From: RHKX01 sp963839535
GTDB taxonomy: Bacteria > Actinomycetota > Thermoleophilia > Solirubrobacterales > 70-9
Direction of reading: 5' to 3'
Length of the DNA stretch: 64,000 bases
NCBI GenBank assembly: GCA_963839535.1
Contig: CAWIVF010000011.1
Location: 124,001-188,000, forward strand
In this document: positions 51,979-60,895 of the stretch, piece by piece
Numbering within the stretch: the stretch's first letter is position 1
Layout of the letters: the number at the start of each line of letters is the position of its first letter
Program-made: the position numbers and the translations under genes
Notes under the pieces: model-generated
The model's database searches: none
What the model saw: only the letters and a program-made list of their open reading frames with translations
What the model was told of the DNA's origin: nothing

Positions 51979-52971
51979 TCAGCTCACCAGCACGTATCCC
52001 AGGAAGGCTGAGAAGAGGATCAACCAGACGATCACGGGAGCCAACCCGAACGTACCTCGCAGACGCAGCGTCCAGTAGGCGAGCGCTCCGCCGGCCAGGC
52101 CGAGCGCGCAGGAGACGACGGCGTAGCGGTTCAGGTCCCAGTCGGTGAACCCCAGGCCGACGGCGATCGGGATCGTCGACTGGAAGACCATCGCGCCGGT
52201 GATGTTTCCCAGGGCGAGGCTGTCCTTGTTCTCGCGGACCCAGAAGATGCTGTTGATCTTCTCGGGGAGCTCGGTGGCGAGCGGAGCCAGGATCAGGGAG
52301 AGGACGAGCGGCTCGACGCCGATGTCCTCGGCGACGTGGAGCATCTCCTCGACGAAGAGATGGGCGCCGCCGACGATCGCGCCGAGGGCGACGACGAACT
52401 GAGTGACCGCGAGCCAGAGCGGCGGCTCGTCGCCGGGCGTCCAGTCGAAGTAGAGGCGCCCGATCGTGTCGGAGTCCTGGACCTCGCCGCCGCCGCGGAG
52501 CGTGGCGCGCACGTAGACCGCGTAGGCGAAGAGGAAGGCGATCGCCGCGGGGATGTGCAGCGGGTCGGGCAGGACGAGACCGGCGACGAGCGCGAGGGCG
52601 AAGAAGACGAGGAAGAAGATGAGGTCGCGATCGAGCGTCTCGATGTCGGCCTTCAGCTTCAGCCCCGTGGCGCGCCTGCCCCTCCAGGCGAAGGCGGCGA
52701 TCCCGACGATCGCCATCGCCAGGGTCGCGAGCAGGAACGGCGCGCCGATGATCGCGCCGATCGCGACGTCCTCGGAGCCCTCGGTGCCGCCGATGATCGC
52801 GACGATCGGGATCAGCGTCTCCGGCATCGCGGTCCCGACCGCGGCGAGGAGGCTGCCGACGGCGCCCTCCCCGAGCTTCAGCTTGTGCCCGATCCACTCG
52901 ACCGCGTTCGTGAAGAACAGCGCCCCCGCCAGGATCACGGCGAAGCTGACGGCGAGTAGGAAGACGGCCAT
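51979..52971 (-). CDS. Sodium/calcium exchanger-like membrane antiporter (CaCA superfamily)
   Basis: 330 residues, ~10 membrane helices, two homologous halves. Alpha-repeat ion-binding motifs: VGSLLAAVGTAMPETLIPI in the first half and LVLSLILAPLATELPEKINS in the second, each with the conserved Glu. Exchanges Ca2+ for a monovalent cation. Its ATG overlaps the stop of the CAX gene (TGATG), so the two exchangers are made together. Confidence 0.88.
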   Translation of the reverse strand: MAVFLLAVSFAVILAGALFFTNAVEWIGHKLKLGEGAVGSLLAAVGTAMPETLIPIVAIIGGTEGSEDVAIGAIIGAPFLLATLAMAIVGIAAFAWRGRRATGLKLKADIETLDRDLIFFLVFFALALVAGLVLPDPLHIPAAIAFLFAYAVYVRATLRGGGEVQDSDTIGRLYFDWTPGDEPPLWLAVTQFVVALGAIVGGAHLFVEEMLHVAEDIGVEPLVLSLILAPLATELPEKINSIFWVRENKDSLALGNITGAMVFQSTIPIAVGLGFTDWDLNRYAVVSCALGLAGGALAYWTLRLRGTFGLAPVIVWLILFSAFLGYVLVS

Positions 52972-54131
52972 CAGGCGACGAAGAAGGTGATCCCGAGCAC
53001 CGCATAGACGGCGAGCAGGAGCACTCCCTCGAACCAGGTCGATTCACCCTCCTGGGTGACCGCATTGGCGATCAGCGCGGCGATGATCACGGCCGCGAGC
53101 TCGAATCCGTTGAAGACGAGGGCCAACGGCTCGGGCCCGATGACGTAGGAGAGGAAGACGAGGGCCGGCGCGACGAACAGCGCGATCTGGGCGCTGGAGC
53201 CGACCGCGATGTTGACCGCGAGGTCCATCTTGCCCTTGGCGGCGACCAGCACCGCGACCCAGTGCTCGGCCGCGTTGCCGACGATGGCGACCACGATCAT
53301 CCCGATGAAGAACTCACTCAGGCCGACCGACTCGGACGCCTCGCCGATCGAGCCGACGAGGATCTCCGACATCAGCCCGACCGCGGCGCCGGCGATCGCG
53401 AGCGCGATCATCGCCTTGCGCACCGACCACGGCTCCGAGTGGTCGTCCGACAGCTCCTCGTGGTCACCCGGCGTGACCGGGTTGAAGACCCGGCTGTGCG
53501 TCTTCAGGGAGAAGAAGAGCCCGGCGACGTAGCAGAGGACCAACACCACCGAGACCGCGACCGACAGCTGCTCGACGGTCGAGTCGTAGTTGACGATCTC
53601 GTCGTCGACGGACGGCAGCCCGGTGCCCTGGATCAGCTCGAACACCGCCGGCATCATCAGCGCCGCGGCGGCGAGCAGGAGCATGATCGACTGGACGCTG
53701 GCGGCGGTCCGGTCGAACTTCTGGACCTCGGACCCGCGGCCGATGCCGCCGGCGATCATCGCCGCGCCCAGCACGAGGAGGATGTTGCCGAGGATCGAGC
53801 CGACGATCGAGGCCTTGACGACCTCCTGCAGGCCCTCCGACAGCGCGAAGGCGGCGATGATCAGCTCCGGCGCGTTGCCGAAGGTGACGTTGAGCAGGCC
53901 GCCGATGCCGGGTCCGGACCGCTCGGCCAGATGCTCGGTCGCCTGACCCATCAGCGCCGCGGTGGGGATGATCCCGGCGGCGGCGATGAAGAAGATCAGG
54001 GTCGGCGACGCGTGCGCGAACTCGAGCGCCACCGCGACCGGGATGAAGGGGACGAGCAGGTAGGGCCAGCCGTTCGGGCCGGACAGGAACCCGAGCAGGC
54101 CGCGGCGCTTGGGGGCGGAGGAGGCGGTCAT
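52971..54131 (-). CDS. Calcium/proton antiporter (CAX/ChaA family)
   Basis: 386 residues, 11 or so helices. CAX signature repeats GGLLNVTFGNAPELIIAAFA and FIGMIVVAIVGNAAEHWVAV carry the catalytic Glu residues; an acidic cytoplasmic stretch (PGDHEELSDDHSEP) separates the halves. Expels Ca2+ using the proton gradient. ATG 54131 follows a TAGTCT box by 9 nt. First gene of the calcium operon. Confidence 0.92.
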   Translation of the reverse strand: MTASSAPKRRGLLGFLSGPNGWPYLLVPFIPVAVALEFAHASPTLIFFIAAAGIIPTAALMGQATEHLAERSGPGIGGLLNVTFGNAPELIIAAFALSEGLQEVVKASIVGSILGNILLVLGAAMIAGGIGRGSEVQKFDRTAASVQSIMLLLAAAALMMPAVFELIQGTGLPSVDDEIVNYDSTVEQLSVAVSVVLVLCYVAGLFFSLKTHSRVFNPVTPGDHEELSDDHSEPWSVRKAMIALAIAGAAVGLMSEILVGSIGEASESVGLSEFFIGMIVVAIVGNAAEHWVAVLVAAKGKMDLAVNIAVGSSAQIALFVAPALVFLSYVIGPEPLALVFNGFELAAVIIAALIANAVTQEGESTWFEGVLLLAVYAVLGITFFVA

Positions 54132-54171
54132 CGACGCGTCAGACTAGAGACCCGGACGTGCGGAGCCGTGC

Positions 54172-55237
54172 TCAGCCGCCGAGCAGGTCGAGGCAGGCGT
54201 CGACCTCCGCGGAGGTCTGCGCCGCGGCGGCGCAGTCGAGGTACTGGGCCGCGGCGTCCTCCGAGGGGGTACCGGAGCCCAAATCGCCGCTCGGCGCGGG
54301 GGTCAGGCCGGCGCCGCCGAGCCCCCCAAGCGACTCGAGGCCGCCCGGGAACTGCTGGAGCAGCGACGCGATCGGCTCGGCGTCGGCGGGCGCCTCGATG
54401 TCCTGGTCCCCGCCGGGATCGCCGATCCCGATCGAGAGGGACGACCGTCGTGTTGCCCCCACCCGAGCCGGTCGGGTCGGCGAGCTCGACCGCGAGGTCG
54501 AACTGACGCAGGGTGCTGTCGTCGCTGGCGGCGTAGACGTCGATGTCGGCCTGCTCCACCGAGGAGTTGAGCTGCTCGAGCGCGGCCGGGTCGAGCTGCT
54601 GGGCCTGGCCGGTCTGCTCGGCGACCGTGGTGAGGTCGTCGACGAGCTTGGGGACGTCGGCGGTGCCGGAGACGTGCACGACCTCGGTCCCGTCGAGGTC
54701 CTCGGTCCCCTCGTTCGTCAGATCCGTCACCCACGCGGAGGGATCGATGCCGAACTGGGCCAGGGAGCTGCTCTCCTCGCCCTGCTCCTCCTGCAGCTCC
54801 GACGACTGCTCGTACGAGGTCTGGAGGAGGTCGTAGGTGGCGCTGTCGATCTCGTAGTCCTCGCCCGCGAAGCTCACGTAGCCGGCGTCCGGGGTCAGCG
54901 TGATCCCGCCCTCGAAGTCCATGTCGGTGCCGGCCGCGTCGATGGCCGCCGTGACGTCGAAGTCGAGCTCGGGCAGGCTGCCGTCGCCGGTGGACTCGAA
55001 GGGGCCCGCCAGGGAGGCGCTGATCGTGCCGCCGGGGTCGGAGGCGGACTCGAGGTCGAACTGGAGGTCGAGCACCCCGCTCTCGATCGGCTCACCCCCG
55101 CCGAGCGCGCGATCGAGGATCGTCTGCGGGTCCGTGTCGGCGCTCGCGCTGTCCTCGTCGTCGCCGCAACCGGCGATCAGGGCGGTGGCGAGCAGCAGCC
55201 CGAGGAGGGCGAGGAGGTGCGGAATGCGGTCTCGCAT
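54172..55237 (-). CDS. Lipoprotein of unknown function (LppX/LolA-like fold possible), frameshifted near 54446
   Basis: ~354 residues after removing one base. Signal with lipobox: HLLALLGLLLATALIAGC. The mature part is acidic with beta-rich repeats (GVLDLQFDLESASDPGGTIS, DMDFEGGITLTPDAGYVSFA) and DLDGTEVVHVSGTADVPKLV, resembling the lipid-cradle of mycobacterial LppX/LprG proteins. Exported and anchored on the membrane. ATG 55237 has TAGGCT 8 nt before it. Role unknown. Confidence 0.72.
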
Positions 55238-55318
55238 CGGCGCTGAGCCTAGCCGACGGCGCCGGCCGTCCGACCCGGTCGAACCCCGTTTCGGCCTCTC
55301 GGAGCGGCATCCATCCTC

Positions 55319-55331
55319 TACTCTGACCCCG
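55319..55331 (+). promoter_or_regulatory. Leaderless-type -10 box of the ArsA-like gene
   Basis: TACTCT (55319-55324), 7 nt, ATG 55332. Confidence 0.5.
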
Positions 55332-56642
55332 ATGCCGCTCCCGGCCGAGAGCGAGCCACCCTCCCCGCGCACCATCCTCTACACCGGCAAGGGGGGCGTC
55401 GGCAAGACGAGCGTCGCCGCGGCGACCGCGCGCGCCTGCGCGGAGCGCGGCCTGCGGACGATCGTCGTCTCCACCGATCCCGCGCACAGCCTCTCCGACT
55501 CGCTCGGCGTCGACCTCGGCCCCTCCCCCACCCCGGTCGGCGAGCTCCTCTGGGCGCAGGAGATCGAGGCCCAGCGCGAGATGGAGACGAACTGGGCGGC
55601 GGTCCAGGACTGGCTCGGCCGCCTGCTCGCCGACCGCGGCATCGTCGGCGTCGCGGCCGAGGAGCTGACCGTCCCGCCGGGGATGGACGAGCTCTTCAGC
55701 CTGCTCGAGATCCGCCGCCACCACGAGTCGGGCGAGTACGACGTGATCATCGTCGACTGCGCGCCGACCGGGGAGACCCTGCGCCTGCTCTCGTTCCCCG
55801 ACGTCGCGCAGTGGTGGCTGGACAAGGTGCTGCCGTGGGAGCGACGCCTGGTCGCCGCCGCGCGGCCGTTCGCCCGGACCTTCCTCGACGTTCCGCTGCC
55901 CAGCGAGGACGTCTTCACCGACGTGCAGCGGCTCGTCCGCAACCTGATCGCGATGAACGAGATCCTCCGCGACCGCGAGCGGACCTCGATCCGCCTCGTC
56001 ATGAACCCCGACCGGATGGTGATCCGCGAGGCCCAGCGCACCTTCACCTACCTCAACCTCTACGGCTACCTGACCGACGCGGTGGTGGTCAATCGCGTCT
56101 TCCCCGAGGAGGTCGAGGGCTCCTACTTCGCCGGCTGGCGCGAGCGGCAGGCCGAGGCCCTCACCCAGGTCCGCGAGGGCTTCGGGCCGGTGCCCCTGCT
56201 CTGCGCCCGCTACTTCCCCGAGGAGGTCATCGGCGCCGGGATGCTCGACCGCCTCGGCGAGGAGCTGTTCGCCTCGTGCTCGCCCGAGGACGTGCTCCAC
56301 ACCGAGCTCGCCCAGCAGATCCGCGAGGTCGACGGCCGCACCGTCCTCTCGATCCGCGTGCCCTTCGCGGACCGCTCCGAGCTCGGGCTGAGCAAGGTGG
56401 GCAACGAGCTGATCGTCCGGGCCGGTCGCGAGAAGCGAACTATCATCCTGCCGACCGCACTGGCCCGGCATCGACCGGCCGGCGCCCGGCTGGAGGCCGG
56501 CACGCTGGAGGTGAGCTTCGAGGATGACCGAGCAGAATCGACCGACCGGCCGGCCGCCGAGGGGGATGCCGGGGAACTTCCCGCCGCCGACGAACGGCGG
56601 CCCGCACCACGGGGCGCCGCAAGGGGACGCGAGCGCGTCTGA
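55332..56642 (+). CDS. ArsA/GET3-family ATPase
   Basis: Deviant Walker A TGKGGVGKTSVAAATA, STDPAHSLSDSLGVDL (switch I), DVIIVDCAPTGETLRLL (switch II) and VMNPDRMVIREAQRTFTYL. Members either drive arsenite export or, like GET3, shuttle membrane proteins; the Cys residues for arsenite are not evident, so a chaperone-like role is more likely. No arsenic genes nearby. The last ~40 residues overlap the next gene for 119 bp and look non-natural; a one-base error near the end probably hides an ATGA junction at 56524-56527. Confidence 0.85.
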   Translation: MPLPAESEPPSPRTILYTGKGGVGKTSVAAATARACAERGLRTIVVSTDPAHSLSDSLGVDLGPSPTPVGELLWAQEIEAQREMETNWAAVQDWLGRLLADRGIVGVAAEELTVPPGMDELFSLLEIRRHHESGEYDVIIVDCAPTGETLRLLSFPDVAQWWLDKVLPWERRLVAAARPFARTFLDVPLPSEDVFTDVQRLVRNLIAMNEILRDRERTSIRLVMNPDRMVIREAQRTFTYLNLYGYLTDAVVVNRVFPEEVEGSYFAGWRERQAEALTQVREGFGPVPLLCARYFPEEVIGAGMLDRLGEELFASCSPEDVLHTELAQQIREVDGRTVLSIRVPFADRSELGLSKVGNELIVRAGREKRTIILPTALARHRPAGARLEAGTLEVSFEDDRAESTDRPAAEGDAGELPAADERRPAPRGAARGRERV

Positions 56643-56862
56643 GCCGCCGCGGCCGAGCGGGCAGCGATGCGTCGAGCTCTGCCCGATCTGCCGGACCGCC
56701 GACGTGATCAGGGCCGGCGGCGGGACTGACCTGCGCGGCCAGTTCGACGAGGTCAGCCGCGAGGCGCTGCTGACGATGCGGTCGCTGATCGACCACTACC
56801 TCGAGCGGATCGACGCCCAGCCCACCGGCGACGACCGGGTCGAGCAGATCCCGATCGACTAG
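56524..56862 (+). CDS. Small protein with Cys pair, probable partner of the ArsA-like ATPase
   Basis: 112 residues. A disordered Pro/Gly/His-rich N-terminus (PPPTNGGPHHGAPQGD), then RCVELCPICRTADVIRAGGG with a C-x4-C-x2-C cluster that could bind metal, and a helix EVSREALLTMRSLIDHYLER. Begins ATGA within the ArsA end and always travels with it here, so it may be a cofactor. TAG lies in a CTAG shared with the NUDIX gene if that gene's frame is corrected. Confidence 0.6.
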   Translation: MTEQNRPTGRPPRGMPGNFPPPTNGGPHHGAPQGDASASEPPRPSGQRCVELCPICRTADVIRAGGGTDLRGQFDEVSREALLTMRSLIDHYLERIDAQPTGDDRVEQIPID

Positions 56863-57279
56863 CTCCCCGACCTGCGCGACGACCTCGGCGACCAGCTCGC
56901 GGTCGTGCTCGTAGTCGAGCAGCTTGACCGCCTTGGCGGGGCTGACCCAGCGCAGCTCGTCGACCTCGTCGTTGGCCGCGAACTCGCCCTTGACCGGGCG
57001 CATCTCCCAGTAGCGGACGACCTTGCTGCGGCCCTTCTTGTCGCGGTAGCGGACCGGGCTCAGCTCGTCCCTCAGCTTGCAGCGCAGGCCCGTCTCCTCC
57101 TCGACCTCGCGCAGCGCGCCCTCCTCGAAGCTCTCGCCCTTCTCGAGCTTGCCCTTGGGCAGCGACCAGTCGTCGTAGTGGGGCCGGTGGACCAGCGCCA
57201 GCTTCGGGCCCTTCTTGCCCTTGCGGACGACCACCCCGCCGGCGGCCTTGACCTCGTCGCGGTCCTTGTCCTTGCTCAT
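56859..57279 (-). CDS. NUDIX hydrolase
   Basis: NUDIX box GKLEKGESFEEGALREVEEE followed by TGL fits GX5EX7REUXEEXGU, the metal-binding catalytic helix. Surrounding AAGGVVVRKGKKGPKLALVH and YDDWSLPKGK are typical of the MutT/Ap4A group, which clean up nucleotide diphosphate derivatives. The sequenced frame misses its stop and runs to 56443; one extra base near the 3' end would end it at the shared CTAG, ~139 residues. ATG 57279 follows TACTCT by 7 nt (leaderless). Confidence 0.85.
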
Positions 57280-57310
57280 CAACCGCAGAGTAGAACGGTT
57301 GGGCCGGAGG

Positions 57311-59293
57311 TCATCGCGGCTCGAGCAGGCCCAGGCGATCGGCTCGTTCGCGCGTGCGGGACACGACCTCGCCGACCCCCTCGACGACGCCGTCGCGCAT
57401 CAGCACCCGGCCGGCGACCACCGTCGCGTCGACGACCGACCCGGAGGCGGCGTAGACGAGCCCCGCCGCGAGCGACCCCAGGCCGAGCTCGGGGCCGTCG
57501 CTGCGGACGAGCAGGAAGTCGGCCGGCTCGCCGACGGCCAGCGGGCGAGCGCCGAGGAGCGGCGCCCGGGCGCCCGTGGCGATCGCGAGCGTCTCCTCGG
57601 CAGCGCCGGCGGCGGCGTCGCCGCTCTCGTGCTTCTGGATCAGTGCCAGGTGCTTGGCGTCGCCGAGCAGGTCGAGCGAGTTGTTCGAGCCGGGGCCGTC
57701 CGTCCCCAGGCCGACCGGGATCCCGTGTCGCTGCGCCGCCGGCAGGTCGAAGGCCGCGCCGACCGCGAGCTTCATGTTCGCGACCGGGTTGGTGACGACA
57801 GTTGAGCCGCGCTCGGCGATCAGCTCGCGCTCGCGCTCGTCCAGCCAGACGGCATGGGCGAGGAGGGTCCTCGGGCCGAGCAGGCCGAGCGAGTCGAGCA
57901 GCTCGACCGGGCGCTTCCCGTGCCGCGCGACGCACTCGCTCACCTCGTGCTCCGTCTCGGACACGTGGATCTGGATCGGCAGATCGAGGCGCTCCGACTC
58001 GCCCGCGATCCAGCGCAGCGACTCGTTCGAGACCGTGTAGATCGCGTGCGGCGCAAGCGAGGCGGAGATCGTCTCCGGGGCGCCCTCGAGCGCGGCCAGG
58101 GCGTCGGCGGCCGCCCGCTTCACGTCGTCGAGGCTGGCCGGGTCGCCGCGGTCGATCAGCGGGGCGCCGACGACCGCCCGCAGGCCGGCGTCGGCGACGG
58201 CGCGCGCGACCGCGCCCGGCTCCCAGTACATGTCCCAGAAGCGCACGGTGCCGGTGCGGATCATCTCGGCGCAGGCGAGCCTCGTCCCCCAGTACACGTC
58301 CTCGTCGTCGAGCTTCGCCTCGGCCGGCCAGATGTGCTCCTCGAGCCACTCCATCAGCGGCAGGTCGTCGGCGTAGCCGCGGAAGAGCGTCATCGCGGCA
58401 TGGGTGTGGCCGTTGACGAGGCCCGGCACGAGCGCCCGCCCGGCGCCGTCGATCACCTCGTCGCCGCGGGCCGCGACCACGTCGGGCCCGAGCTCGGCGA
58501 TCCTCCCTCCCTCGGCGCGCAGGCCGACCTTCACCCCGTCGAGCGTGGCCCCCTCCACCGCGACGGCGGGATGGGCGCTCATCCGCGGCTCCTCCAGCGC
58601 CGCGGCGACGGCGTCCAGGGCGAGGATCAGCCGCGCGCGGTTGGCGTCCTTGCCGGCCGCGAACGACTCCGGCGAGAGCGGCTCGGGGTCGAGGCCGTTG
58701 GCGAGGTTGTCGACGACGCAGACCGCGGCGTAGGGCAGGCCCAGCTCGCCGGCGACGATCGACTCCGCGGCGATCGTCATCCCGATGATGTCGGCGTAGG
58801 CGGCGATCAGGCGGATCTCGGCGGGGGTCTCGAAGCGCGGGCCGATCGCCTGCCAGTAGACGCCGCCGTCGCGCAGGGGCGGCTCGGCGACGGCGCCCCA
58901 GCGCTCGATCACGCGGGCGCGCCACTCCGGATCGAAGCCGGGGACGCGCTCACCCTCGTGGCCCGCGTGCAGCGAGAGCCCGAGGTGCAGGGCGATGAAG
59001 TCGTCGGGGCAGACGAACGAGCCGACCGGCAGCTCCTCGTGCAGGCTGCCGACCGACCCGAACGCGAGCACGCGGTCGCAGCCGAGCGCCTCGAGCGCGC
59101 GCAGGTTGGCGGCGTGATCGATGCGCGCCGCCGTCGTGTAGCGGTCGAGGCCGTGCCGCTGCATCAGCACCGTCTCGCCGCGCTCGAGCACCTCGACCGT
59201 GCTCCCGCCGACATCGATCGCGCGCCGCTCGAAGCCGGGCCCCGGCTCGGCGCCGAGGATGGAGTGGCCTCCGATCAGTGCCAGGCGTCCCAT
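57311..59293 (-). CDS. Methylthioadenosine/methylthioinosine phosphorylase fused in frame to MTA/SAH deaminase
   Basis: 660 residues in one open frame. First ~237: nucleoside phosphorylase (MGRLALIGGHSILGAEPG, VLAFGSVGSLHEELPVGSF, GVYWQAIGPRFETPAEIRL, IIGMTIAAESIVAGELGLPY). Rest: amidohydrolase with zinc motif VNGHTHAAMTLFRGYADD, IQIHVSETEHEV, LAHAVWL and GLGTDGPGSNNSLDL. The pair fits the route MTA to methylthioinosine (deaminase) and on to hypoxanthine and methylthioribose phosphate. The junction PR-MSAHP reads CGGATGA; deleting one G gives PR, TGA and an ATGA overlap, so the fusion may be a sequence error. Leaderless ATG 59293. Confidence 0.85.
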   Translation of the reverse strand: MGRLALIGGHSILGAEPGPGFERRAIDVGGSTVEVLERGETVLMQRHGLDRYTTAARIDHAANLRALEALGCDRVLAFGSVGSLHEELPVGSFVCPDDFIALHLGLSLHAGHEGERVPGFDPEWRARVIERWGAVAEPPLRDGGVYWQAIGPRFETPAEIRLIAAYADIIGMTIAAESIVAGELGLPYAAVCVVDNLANGLDPEPLSPESFAAGKDANRARLILALDAVAAALEEPRMSAHPAVAVEGATLDGVKVGLRAEGGRIAELGPDVVAARGDEVIDGAGRALVPGLVNGHTHAAMTLFRGYADDLPLMEWLEEHIWPAEAKLDDEDVYWGTRLACAEMIRTGTVRFWDMYWEPGAVARAVADAGLRAVVGAPLIDRGDPASLDDVKRAAADALAALEGAPETISASLAPHAIYTVSNESLRWIAGESERLDLPIQIHVSETEHEVSECVARHGKRPVELLDSLGLLGPRTLLAHAVWLDERERELIAERGSTVVTNPVANMKLAVGAAFDLPAAQRHGIPVGLGTDGPGSNNSLDLLGDAKHLALIQKHESGDAAAGAAEETLAIATGARAPLLGARPLAVGEPADFLLVRSDGPELGLGSLAAGLVYAASGSVVDATVVAGRVLMRDGVVEGVGEVVSRTRERADRLGLLEPR

Positions 59294-59305
59294 CGCCCGA
59301 TCCTA
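59294..59305 (-). promoter_or_regulatory. Leaderless-type -10 box reusing the upstream stop codon
   Basis: TAGGAT (59305-59300) 6 nt before ATG 59293; its first three bases are the TAG stop of the NYN gene. Confidence 0.5.
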
Positions 59306-59740
59306 GGGGCGCCCGGGCTCGCCGGGGACCTCGTCGCCGTCGCCCGGCGCCGCGTCGAGGCGGCGCAGCAGCTCGCCGCAGCCGACGCTCGACGCGCCCG
59401 AGGCCTTGACGGCTGCGCGCAGCCGCTTGTCGCTGCTGACGGCGACGATCGAGCCGGGGTCCTCGTCGGCGCGGATGATCCGGACGATCTCGCGGTCGGC
59501 GGCGTTGGGGCCCCCGGGGGCGAAGCACACGGCGATGCCGCCGGCGGCTGCGCTGACGCGCTCGTGCGGATTGCCGTCCCAGACGACCGTCAACTCCACG
59601 TCCTCGCGCGCGGCGAAGGCATCGAGGCGGCGGGTGAGGCGCTCCATCGCCGCCGGGCGGTCGCGCCACCAGCCGTCGGGGCGCGAGCCGAGCACGTTCA
59701 TCCCGTCGACGATGAGCCGCTCGCGCCGGTCTTCCTCCAT
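59303..59740 (-). CDS. NYN-domain ribonuclease (YacP-like)
   Basis: 145 residues. PIN-like nuclease fold: RLIVDGMNVLGSRPDGWWRD (first Asp), LTVVWDGNPHERV, NAADREIVRIIRADEDPGSI and VSSDKRLRAAVKASG (other acidic residues). The family acts in RNA processing (Rae1/YacP cleaves mRNA on ribosomes). In Bacillus yacP sits between rlmB and sigH; here it lies 57 kb away from them in the same window. ATG 59740 follows TACGGT by 6 nt. Confidence 0.85.
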   Translation of the reverse strand: MEEDRRERLIVDGMNVLGSRPDGWWRDRPAAMERLTRRLDAFAAREDVELTVVWDGNPHERVSAAAGGIAVCFAPGGPNAADREIVRIIRADEDPGSIVAVSSDKRLRAAVKASGASSVGCGELLRRLDAAPGDGDEVPGEPGRP

Positions 59741-59771
59741 CGGCCGACCGTAGCGCGCCCGCGCGCTGGGC

Positions 59772-60668
59772 TCAGTCGGCCAGAGCGAGCGCGCCCCGGA
59801 CGGGATCGTCGGCGAGATGCTCCGCCCCGACCCGCCCGGCGAGCCCCTCCGACATCCCGGATCCCGCCAGCAGCAACCGCGAGCGCTTCGCCAGCTCGGT
59901 CAGCTCAGCCTCGGTGCCCGCCATCCGCGCGGGATCGAGCGCCGAGATCATCACCACCTGCGGGTTCGTCTGCTCGGCAGCGCTGATCACGGACTCGAGG
60001 GGCGTGTCGGCGCCGAGGAAGGCGACCCGCCAGCCGCGGTTGCGGAGCACCAGGCCGAAGGCGATCAGCCCGAGGTCGTGAAGCTCGCCCGCCGGTGCGG
60101 CGAGGAGCACGAGCCTGCCCTCTCCTCCACCCCAGCCCCGGGCCAGCCCGAGCAGCCGCCCGCGCAGCACGTTGCTGGAGAAGTGCTCCTGGCCGACGGT
60201 GATCCCGTTCTCCTCCCAGCCCCGGCCCAGCTCCCGCAACACCGGCAGGACCAGATCGGAGAGCAGGGTCTCGACCGCGAGGATGCCGATGGCGCGATCG
60301 ACGACCCGGTCCGCCTCGGTCTCGTCGAAGCGCAGGAGCGCGGCGAGGAGCTCCTCGCGAAGCCCGGCGGCGACGCCGGGGTCCGCCGGGGCGGCTGCCA
60401 CCGCTCGCGGCCCGGAGGTGAGCCGGCTCGCCGCCTCGGCCGGTGCGATGCCGGAGTCGACCAGGCGGACCATCTCCAGCAGCCGCCGCTCGTCCTCGGG
60501 GGTGTAGAGCCGGTAGCCGGAGTCGCTGCGCAGCGGGTCGAGGATGCCGTAGCGCCGCTCCCACGCCCGCAGCGTGGCGGGGGCGATGCCGGCGCGGCGG
60601 GCCAGCTCGCCGATCCTGACCAGCGGCTGAGCCGGTGGATCGGTTCGAGCGGCGCTCATGCCGTCCAT
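59772..60668 (-). CDS. MerR-type regulator with B12-binding domain (CarH/LitR-like photoreceptor)
   Basis: 298 residues. MerR HTH (RIGELARRAGIAPATLRAWE-RRYGIL), a four-helix B12-cap domain with W-x9-EH in GRGWEENGITVGQEHFSSN, the signature of light-sensing CarH proteins, and a Rossmann B12-binding domain with axial His in GELHDLGLIAFGL (E-x-H-x-x-G) and MISALDPARMAG. Known members repress in the dark as adenosylcobalamin tetramers and fall apart in light. ATG 60668 or 60659; no strong ribosome site. Faces the operator at 60699. Confidence 0.9.
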   Translation of the reverse strand: MDGMSAARTDPPAQPLVRIGELARRAGIAPATLRAWERRYGILDPLRSDSGYRLYTPEDERRLLEMVRLVDSGIAPAEAASRLTSGPRAVAAAPADPGVAAGLREELLAALLRFDETEADRVVDRAIGILAVETLLSDLVLPVLRELGRGWEENGITVGQEHFSSNVLRGRLLGLARGWGGGEGRLVLLAAPAGELHDLGLIAFGLVLRNRGWRVAFLGADTPLESVISAAEQTNPQVVMISALDPARMAGTEAELTELAKRSRLLLAGSGMSEGLAGRVGAEHLADDPVRGALALAD

Positions 60669-60698
60669 CCCATCAGCCGCCCCGGCGCCGGGGTCAGA

Positions 60699-60731
60699 CG
60701 CGATCTACAAACCTTTGACATAAGTTGAACA
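60699..60731. promoter_or_regulatory. Three 11-bp direct repeats, probable operator of the CarH-like regulator
   Basis: Consecutive 11-mers CGCGATCTACA, AACCTTTGACA and TAAGTTGAACA (each with T at position 6 and ending ACA; TGT at the start on the minus strand). Period and number match the way CarH is known to dock head-to-tail on DNA. They cover the -35 of the plus-strand promoter and lie 31 bp before the CarH-like start. Confidence 0.65.
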
Positions 60732-60744
60732 TAGCTGATAGGGT
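60715..60744 (+). promoter_or_regulatory. Sigma-70-like promoter towards the MerR gene
   Basis: Perfect -35 TTGACA (60715-60720), 18-nt spacer, TAGGGT (60739-60744). Overlaps the direct repeats, so binding there should block it. The ~155-nt leader has strong hairpins such as GGATTCC / GGGAATCC (60760-60788). Confidence 0.6.
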
Positions 60745-60895
60745 GGCGCCCAGCACCGCGGATTCCAGCCTTCCTGCGGCGGGAATCCACCGGGCCCCGG
60801 CCCGGCCGGGGTCGCTTGTGTCCTCCCCTCCCCCCAGGATGCCTGCGGCCCCGGCGGGGCCGGCCATGTAACACCACCCCGTGGCGCATGGTCGC

